Part shown: piece by piece, positions 58,832 to 64,000 of the stretch
How the letters are laid out: every line of letters starts with the position of its first letter
Position numbering within the stretch: the stretch's first letter is position 1
DNA from: Pseudomonas fluorescens
GTDB taxonomy: Bacteria; Pseudomonadota; Gammaproteobacteria; Pseudomonadales; Pseudomonadaceae
NCBI RefSeq assembly: GCF_019212185.1
Contig: NZ_CP078138.1
Coordinates: 5,066,501 to 5,130,500, forward strand
DNA: 64,000 nucleotides
Reading direction: 5' to 3'
Made by a program: the position numbers and the translations under genes
Notes under the pieces: model-generated
Told to the model about the DNA's origin: nothing
The model's input: the letters and a program-made list of their open reading frames with translations, nothing else
The model's database searches: none

Positions 58832-59262
58832 CGTTACCTCTCACGTCAACTGATTGTCATAGAAAAAGAGCATAACAGTGTGCTCTTCAGTAAATATCAA
58901 GTTTGGCATTTCGTTTATCAGGTAACGCTAAAAATAAACCATTTTTTAGAATTTTCTCGTCTAAAACAACAGAAGACGGAGGTCATTTTCCGGCGACTTT
59001 GAAAAAGTTCAATCACCGCCTGAAATTGCCGTAAAAATTTGCACATTCCTGAAAACCAACTAATTTCTAATCCTTGAGCAATAGGATCCATTCCTGCTCA
59101 ACATCCTACACGCCTCTAGAATAGGCACTCTTGGCCGTTACCGAAGCTTTAATTCGTCTATGACAAGCAATGGAATGTATCAATGGACTGATCTAGATCA
59201 GGTGTTCTAAGCGCAAGCAGACTTAATCTGAAGCCTCTCTTCTCCTGCAACGGAGTCATACA
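58832..59262. other. Divergent arcD-arcD regulatory region
   Basis: This 431-bp, AT-rich stretch (strongest from 58900 to 59150) contains the ANR-type palindrome at 59188-59201. The minus-strand side has no equally clear ANR site. No gene is seen. Confidence 0.7.
59188..59201. promoter_or_regulatory. ANR/FNR-type operator before arcDABC
   Basis: CTGATCTAGATCAG is a perfect palindrome fitting TTGAT-N4-ATCAA with two end changes. Its centre (59194.5), with a -10-like TTAATC at 59223-59228, would place the start point near 59236, about 41.5 bp away as in class II FNR/ANR activation. Confidence 0.78.
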
Positions 59263-60690
59263 ATGTCAGAAGCTCCCGGAAAACTACGACTAGGTGCCTT
59301 AGTCGCGCTGGTGGTCGGCTCGATGATTGGTGGCGGGATCTTCTCCCTGCCCCAAAACATGGCGGCAAGTGCCGATGTGGGTGCAGTTTTAATTGGTTGG
59401 GCAATCACCGCCGTGGGTATGTTGACCCTGGCTTTTGTGTTCCAGACCCTGGCCAACCGTAAACCGGATCTCGACGGCGGGGTGTACGCCTACGCCAAGG
59501 CCGGTTTCGGCGATTACATGGGTTTCTCTTCGGCCTGGGGCTATTGGATCAGTGCCTGGCTGGGCAACGTCGGCTACTTCGTCTTGCTGTTCAGCACCCT
59601 GGGTTACTTCTTCCCGATTTTCGGTGAGGGCAATACCGTCGCCGCCATCATCGGCGCCTCGGTGCTGCTGTGGGCCGTGCATTTCCTGGTCCTGCGCGGG
59701 ATCAAGGAAGCCGCGTTCATTAACCTGGTGACCACGGTCGCCAAAGTCGTGCCGCTGCTGCTGTTTGTCCTGATCGCCTTGTTCGCCTTCAAACTGGACA
59801 TCTTCACTGCTGACATCTGGGGCATCAAGAACCCTGATCTGGGCAGCGTGATGGATCAGGTGCGCAACATGATGCTGGTCACCGTGTGGGTGTTCATCGG
59901 TATCGAGGGGGCGAGCATCTTCTCGTCCCGTGCCGAAAAACGCTCGGACGTGGGTAAGGCCACCGTAATCGGCTTCATCACTGTGCTGCTGTTCCTGGTG
60001 CTGGTGAACGTGCTGTCGCTGGGCATCATGACTCAACCGGAACTGGCCAAACTGCAGAACCCTTCCATGGCAGCCGTGCTTGAGCACGTGGTGGGCCACT
60101 GGGGCGCGGTGCTGATCAGCGTCGGTCTGATCATCTCGCTGCTGGGTGCCTTGCTGTCGTGGGTGCTGCTGTGTGCGGAAATCATGTTCGCCGCCGCCAA
60201 GGACCACACCATGCCGGAGTTCCTGCGCAAGGAAAACGCCAACCACGTACCGGTCAATGCCCTGTGGCTGACCAACGCGATGGTGCAGATTTTCCTCGTC
60301 ATCACTCTGTTCTCGGCCAGTACTTACCTGTCGCTGATCTACCTCGCCACCTCGATGATCCTGGTGCCTTACCTGTGGTCGGCGGCCTACGCCCTGCTCC
60401 TGGCAGTGCGCGGTGAGTCTTACGAGAACGCCATCGCCGAACGCAAGAAAGACCTGTTCATCGGCGCGATTGCCCTGATCTACGCGGTCTGGCTGATCTA
60501 CGCCGGCGGCCTGAAATACCTGCTGCTGTCCGCCCTGCTGTATGCCCCTGGCGTGATTCTGTTCGCCAAGGCCAAGCGCGAGTTGGGCAAACCTGTCTTC
60601 ACCAACGTCGAGAAGCTGATTTTTGCTGTAGTAGTCATAGGCGCCCTGTTTGCGGCCTATGGGCTCTATGACGGCTTCCTGACTCTGTAA
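59263..60690 (+). CDS. arcD: Arginine/ornithine antiporter ArcD
   Basis: This 475-residue inner-membrane APC antiporter takes up arginine in exchange for ornithine. The start at 59263 has CGGAG 8 nt upstream. It leads arcDABC, as in P. aeruginosa. The protein closely resembles the divergent paralog at 57404-58831. Expression is probably induced without oxygen through the ANR palindrome upstream. Confidence 0.96.
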   Translation: MSEAPGKLRLGALVALVVGSMIGGGIFSLPQNMAASADVGAVLIGWAITAVGMLTLAFVFQTLANRKPDLDGGVYAYAKAGFGDYMGFSSAWGYWISAWLGNVGYFVLLFSTLGYFFPIFGEGNTVAAIIGASVLLWAVHFLVLRGIKEAAFINLVTTVAKVVPLLLFVLIALFAFKLDIFTADIWGIKNPDLGSVMDQVRNMMLVTVWVFIGIEGASIFSSRAEKRSDVGKATVIGFITVLLFLVLVNVLSLGIMTQPELAKLQNPSMAAVLEHVVGHWGAVLISVGLIISLLGALLSWVLLCAEIMFAAAKDHTMPEFLRKENANHVPVNALWLTNAMVQIFLVITLFSASTYLSLIYLATSMILVPYLWSAAYALLLAVRGESYENAIAERKKDLFIGAIALIYAVWLIYAGGLKYLLLSALLYAPGVILFAKAKRELGKPVFTNVEKLIFAVVVIGALFAAYGLYDGFLTL

Positions 60691-60727
60691 TACCCAAGTT
60701 TATTTTGTCATCTGGAGGATCACTGTA

Positions 60728-61984
60728 ATGACCACGGAAAAAGTTAAGTACGGCGTCCATTCTGAAGCCGGAAAACTGCGTAAAGTCATGGTTTGCTCCC
60801 CGGGCCTGGCCCACCAGCGGCTGACCCCGAACAACTGCGACGAACTGCTGTTCGACGACGTGCTGTGGGTTGCCCAAGCCAAGCGCGACCACTTCGACTT
60901 CGTCACCAAGATGCGCGAGCGCGGCATCGACGTGCTGGAAATGCACAACCTGTTGACCGACATCGTTGCCATCCCTGAAGCACTGGACTGGATTCTCGAC
61001 CACAAGGTCACCGCAGACTCGGTGGGCCTGGGCCTGATCAACGAAGTCAAATCCTGGCTGAAAAGCCTGGAGCCACGACACATCGCCGAATTCCTGATTG
61101 GCGGCGTGTCCGCCGATGATCTGCCGGACAGTTTCGGCGGCAAAACCATCCAGATGTTCCGCGACTTCCTCGGCCACTCCAGCTTCATCCTGCCGCCGCT
61201 GCCCAACACCCAGTTCACCCGCGACACCACCTGCTGGATCTATGGCGGCGTGACACTGAACCCGATGTACTGGCCGGCGCGACGTCAGGAAACCTTGCTG
61301 ACCACCGCCATCTATAAATTCCACCCGCAGTTCACCAATGCCGAATTCGAGATCTGGTACGGCGACCCGGAAAAGGATCACGGCAGTTCGACCCTGGAAG
61401 GCGGCGACGTGATGCCAATCGGCAACGGTGTCGTGCTGATTGGCATGGGCGAACGCACCTCCCGCCAAGCCATTGGCCAACTGGCGCTGAACCTGTTCAA
61501 GAACAAAGCCGTCGAGAAAGTGATTGTCGCCGGCCTGCCAAAATCCCGCGCCGCCATGCACCTGGACACCGTGTTCAGCTTCTGCGATCGCGACCTGGTG
61601 ACGATCTTCCCGGAAGTGGTAAACCAGATCGTTGCCTTCACCCTGCGTCCTGACGACAGCAAACACGGCGGCATTGATATCCGCCGCGAGGAAGGCACTT
61701 TCCTCGACGTGGTCGCCAAGGCCCTCAACCTCAAGGCCCTGCGCGTGGTGGAAACCGGTGGCAACAGCTTCGCCGCCGAACGCGAGCAGTGGGACGACGG
61801 CAACAACGTGGTGGCGGTAGAGCCAGGCGTGGTGATCGGTTACGACCGCAACACTTACACCAATACCCTGCTGCGCAAGGCCGGGATCGAGGTCATCACC
61901 ATCAGCGCCGGCGAGCTTGGCCGTGGTCGTGGCGGCGGTCACTGCATGACCTGCCCAATCGTCCGCGACCCAATCGACTACTAA
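60728..61984 (+). CDS. arcA: Arginine deiminase
   Basis: This 418-residue enzyme hydrolyses arginine to citrulline and ammonia. The nucleophile is C406 in [13 protein letters not shown], the same number as in P. aeruginosa Arc[14 protein letters not shown] and [10 protein letters not shown] supply other active-site residues. TGGAGG precedes the ATG. It is second in the ADI operon, which makes ATP from arginine without oxygen. Confidence 0.97.
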   Translation: MTTEKVKYGVHSEAGKLRKVMVCSPGLAHQRLTPNNCDELLFDDVLWVAQAKRDHFDFVTKMRERGIDVLEMHNLLTDIVAIPEALDWILDHKVTADSVGLGLINEVKSWLKSLEPRHIAEFLIGGVSADDLPDSFGGKTIQMFRDFLGHSSFILPPLPNTQFTRDTTCWIYGGVTLNPMYWPARRQETLLTTAIYKFHPQFTNAEFEIWYGDPEKDHGSSTLEGGDVMPIGNGVVLIGMGERTSRQAIGQLALNLFKNKAVEKVIVAGLPKSRAAMHLDTVFSFCDRDLVTIFPEVVNQIVAFTLRPDDSKHGGIDIRREEGTFLDVVAKALNLKALRVVETGGNSFAAEREQWDDGNNVVAVEPGVVIGYDRNTYTNTLLRKAGIEVITISAGELGRGRGGGHCMTCPIVRDPIDY

Positions 61985-61992
61985 CCAATTAA

Positions 61993-62024
61993 CCCTGGCC
62001 GCCACTTATCCAGTGCGGCCAGGG
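61993..62024 (+). repeat. Intercistronic hairpin between arcA and arcB
   Basis: CCCTGGCCG...CGGCCAGGG with an inner CACT/AGTG extension forms a strong stem without a following T-run. It therefore looks more like an RNA-processing or stability element than a terminator. Confidence 0.8.
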
Positions 62025-62052
62025 GGATAACCGAAATCCAAGGAGATCCAAA

Positions 62053-63063
62053 ATGGCTTTTAACATTCACAACCGCAATCTGCTGAGCCTGGAACACCAC
62101 ACCCCTCGCGAATTGCGTTATCTGCTCGATCTGTCCCGCGACCTGAAACGCGCCAAGTACACCGGTACCGAGCAGCAGCACCTCAAAGGCAACAACATCG
62201 CGCTGATCTTCGAAAAAACCTCGACCCGCACCCGCTGTGCGTTCGAAGTGGCAGCTTATGACCAGGGCGCGAACGTCACCTACATCGACCCGAACTCGTC
62301 GCAGATCGGCCATAAAGAAAGCATGAAGGACACCGCCCGCGTTCTGGGGCGCATGTACGACGCCATCGAGTACCGTGGCTTCAAGCAGGAAATCGTTGAA
62401 GAACTGGCCAAGTTCGCCGGTGTTCCCGTGTTCAACGGCCTGACCGACGAATACCACCCAACGCAAATGATCGCCGACGTGCTGACCATGCGTGAGCACG
62501 CCGACAAGCCGATCCACGAAATCAGCTACGTCTACCTGGGCGACGCCCGCAACAACATGGGTAACTCGCTGCTGCTGATCGGCGCCAAGCTGGGCATGGA
62601 CGTGCGTATCTGCGCACCGAAAGCCCTGTGGCCGCATGACGATCTGGTGGAACGTTGCAACAAGTACGCCGAAGAAAGCGGCGCGCGCATCACCCTGACC
62701 GAAGACCCGAAAGCCGCGGTCAAGGGCGTGGACTTCATCCACACCGACGTCTGGGTATCGATGGGTGAGCCGGTTGAAGCCTGGGCCGAGCGTATCCAGC
62801 AACTGCTGCCGTACCAGGTCAACGCCGAGCTGATGAAAGCCACCGGCAACCCACGCACCAAGTTCATGCACTGCCTGCCGGCGTTCCACAACAGCGACAC
62901 CAAGGTCGGCAAACAGATCGCCGAGCAGTATCCACATCTGTCCAACGGCATCGAAGTGACTGACGACGTGTTCGAGTCCCCTGCCTGCATCGCCTTCGAG
63001 CAAGCGGAAAACCGCATGCACACCATCAAGGCGATCCTGGTGTCGACCCTGGCCGACCTGTAA
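62053..63063 (+). CDS. arcB: Catabolic ornithine carbamoyltransferase
   Basis: This 336-residue enzyme splits citrulline with phosphate into ornithine and carbamoyl phosphate. [15 protein letters not shown] holds the carbamoyl-phosphate site, HPTQMIAD follows, and HCLPAFHN is the ornithine-side loop. Length and sequence fit the catabolic ArcB. AAGGAG precedes the ATG. Confidence 0.96.
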   Translation: MAFNIHNRNLLSLEHHTPRELRYLLDLSRDLKRAKYTGTEQQHLKGNNIALIFEKTSTRTRCAFEVAAYDQGANVTYIDPNSSQIGHKESMKDTARVLGRMYDAIEYRGFKQEIVEELAKFAGVPVFNGLTDEYHPTQMIADVLTMREHADKPIHEISYVYLGDARNNMGNSLLLIGAKLGMDVRICAPKALWPHDDLVERCNKYAEESGARITLTEDPKAAVKGVDFIHTDVWVSMGEPVEAWAERIQQLLPYQVNAELMKATGNPRTKFMHCLPAFHNSDTKVGKQIAEQYPHLSNGIEVTDDVFESPACIAFEQAENRMHTIKAILVSTLADL

Positions 63064-63076
63064 GCCTTCGCTCCCC

Positions 63077-63168
63077 CTGTAGGAGCGAGCCTGCTCGCGA
63101 TAGCGCCGTACCGGTCGACAACAATATCGACTGCCAGGCCCCCATCGCGAGCAGGCTCGCTCCTACAA
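63077..63168. repeat. REP pair between arcB and arcC
   Basis: CTGTAGGAGCGAGCCTGCTC and its inverted copy GAGCAGGCTCGCTCCTACA are separated by about 45 bp within the operon. Confidence 0.9.
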
Positions 63169-63212
63169 ATGACCGGATCGACTGTACATTCCCTTTCAGA
63201 AGGACCAGCACC

Positions 63213-64000
63213 ATGCGTATCGTCGTAGCTCTGGGCGGTAACGCCCTTCTTCGTCGTGGCGAGCCCATGACCGCGGACAATCAACGCGCCAACATCCGCA
63301 TCGCCACCGAACAAATCGCCAAGATTCATCCGGGCAACCAACTGGTTATCGCCCACGGCAACGGCCCGCAAGTCGGCCTGCTGTCATTACAGGCGGCCGC
63401 CTACACCTCAGTCGCCGCTTACCCGCTGGACGTGCTCGGCGCAGAAACCGAAGGCATGATCGGCTACATCATCGAACAGGAATTGGGCAACCTGCTGGAC
63501 TTCGAAGTGCCTTTCGCCACCCTCCTGACCCAGGTTGAAGTGGACGCCAAAGACCCGGCATTCCAGAACCCGACCAAACCGATCGGCCCGGTCTACTCCA
63601 AGGCCGAAGCCGAAGCCCTGGCCGCGGAAAAAGGCTGGGCAATTGCCCCCGATGGCGACAAGTTCCGCCGCGTGGTCGCCAGCCCGAAACCCAAGCGCAT
63701 CTTTGAGATCCGTCCGATCAAATGGCTGCTGGACAAGGGCAGCATCGTGATCTGCGCCGGCGGTGGCGGCATCCCGACCATGTATGACGAAAACGGCAAG
63801 CTCAAAGGCATTGAAGCGGTGATTGACAAGGACCTGTGCTCGGCGTTGCTGGCGGAGCAACTGGAGGGGGATCTGCTGGTCATCGCCACCGACGTCAACG
63901 CGGCCTACATCGATTATGGCAAGCCGACCCAGAAAGCTATCGGCCAGGCTCACCCCGACGAAATGGAAAAACTCGGCTTTGCCGCCGGTTCCATGGGCCC
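63213..64000 (+). CDS. arcC: Carbamate kinase ArcC (partial, cut by window end)
   Basis: The open frame starts [17 protein letters not shown] at 63213, after AGAAGGA, and runs off the right edge with about 262 of the usual ~310 residues. It converts carbamoyl phosphate and ADP to ATP, ammonia and CO2. [11 protein letters not shown] and CAGGGGIPT are family motifs. It is the last known gene of arcDABC. Confidence 0.96.
   Translation, partial: MRIVVALGGNALLRRGEPMTADNQRANIRIATEQIAKIHPGNQLVIAHGNGPQVGLLSLQAAAYTSVAAYPLDVLGAETEGMIGYIIEQELGNLLDFEVPFATLLTQVEVDAKDPAFQNPTKPIGPVYSKAEAEALAAEKGWAIAPDGDKFRRVVASPKPKRIFEIRPIKWLLDKGSIVICAGGGGIPTMYDENGKLKGIEAVIDKDLCSALLAEQLEGDLLVIATDVNAAYIDYGKPTQKAIGQAHPDEMEKLGFAAGSMG

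Overview
The window looks like chromosomal core sequence from a Pseudomonas of the fluorescens/putida type. The evidence is uniformly high GC, typical Pseudomonas REP palindromes (GTAGGAGCGAGC...GCTCGCTCCTAC) between many genes, and a gene order matching the known Pseudomonas Entner-Doudoroff/glucose-uptake locus and arcDABC locus. I see no phage, insertion sequence, integron, CRISPR array, rRNA or tRNA gene. This is an ordinary, gene-dense region rather than an accessory island.

Layout. Positions 1-8.9 kb hold mixed housekeeping and sensory genes: a chemoreceptor, a ZntB-type metal transporter, a PACE-family efflux pump facing a LysR regulator, a four-gene cassette ending in an ECF42-type sigma factor (SnoaL-like, YCII/DGPF, AHSA1, sigma), two GNAT acetyltransferases and a LysE exporter. 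From 9.1 to 13.7 kb come alaC and the gluconate module (gntP, gntK, gntR), which carries three near-identical GntR-type operators. From 13.7 to 18.2 kb come a soluble PAS-PAS chemoreceptor resembling BdlA, a GNAT, def, a BrkB-like membrane protein, a CsbD-like stress protein and an unknown protein. From 18.3 to 23.8 kb lies the fadD1-fadD2-hydrolase-phaJ fatty-acid locus. From 23.8 to 29.1 kb come an AaeAXB-like efflux operon, a DUF2383 protein, a DUF3820 protein and a class V aminotransferase.

Positions 29.2-48.6 kb are one large glucose-catabolism block: eda-pgl-zwf, hexR, hexose-6-P mutarotase, oprB, gtsABCD, an AGE-family epimerase, gtrS/gltR, glk-edd, gapA and mgsA. Together they take glucose across the outer membrane (OprB), bind and import it (GtsABCD), phosphorylate it (Glk), oxidise it (Zwf, Pgl), split it through the Entner-Doudoroff pathway (Edd, Eda) and pass glyceraldehyde-3-P to GapA. 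HexR, GltR/GtrS and GntR are encoded locally. Their likely operators can be seen, and so can AANAANAA motifs of the Hfq/Crc type just upstream of several start codons.

From 48.6 to 54.2 kb there is a Fur-type, cell-surface-signalled heme cassette (ECF sigma, FecR-like anti-sigma, STN/TonB receptor, heme oxygenase, DUF454 protein). A Cache-domain chemoreceptor follows. The window closes with two head-to-head arcD paralogs, one overlapping an alkA-like glycosylase gene and the other leading the anaerobic arginine deiminase operon arcDABC behind a perfect ANR-type palindrome. arcC is cut by the window edge.

I found no convincing wholly new biological system. The most novel-looking signals are regulatory: a duplicated promoter with 11/21-bp spaced repeats in front of both gtsA and the AGE gene (a candidate GltR operator), and the small ECF42 operon of unknown purpose.
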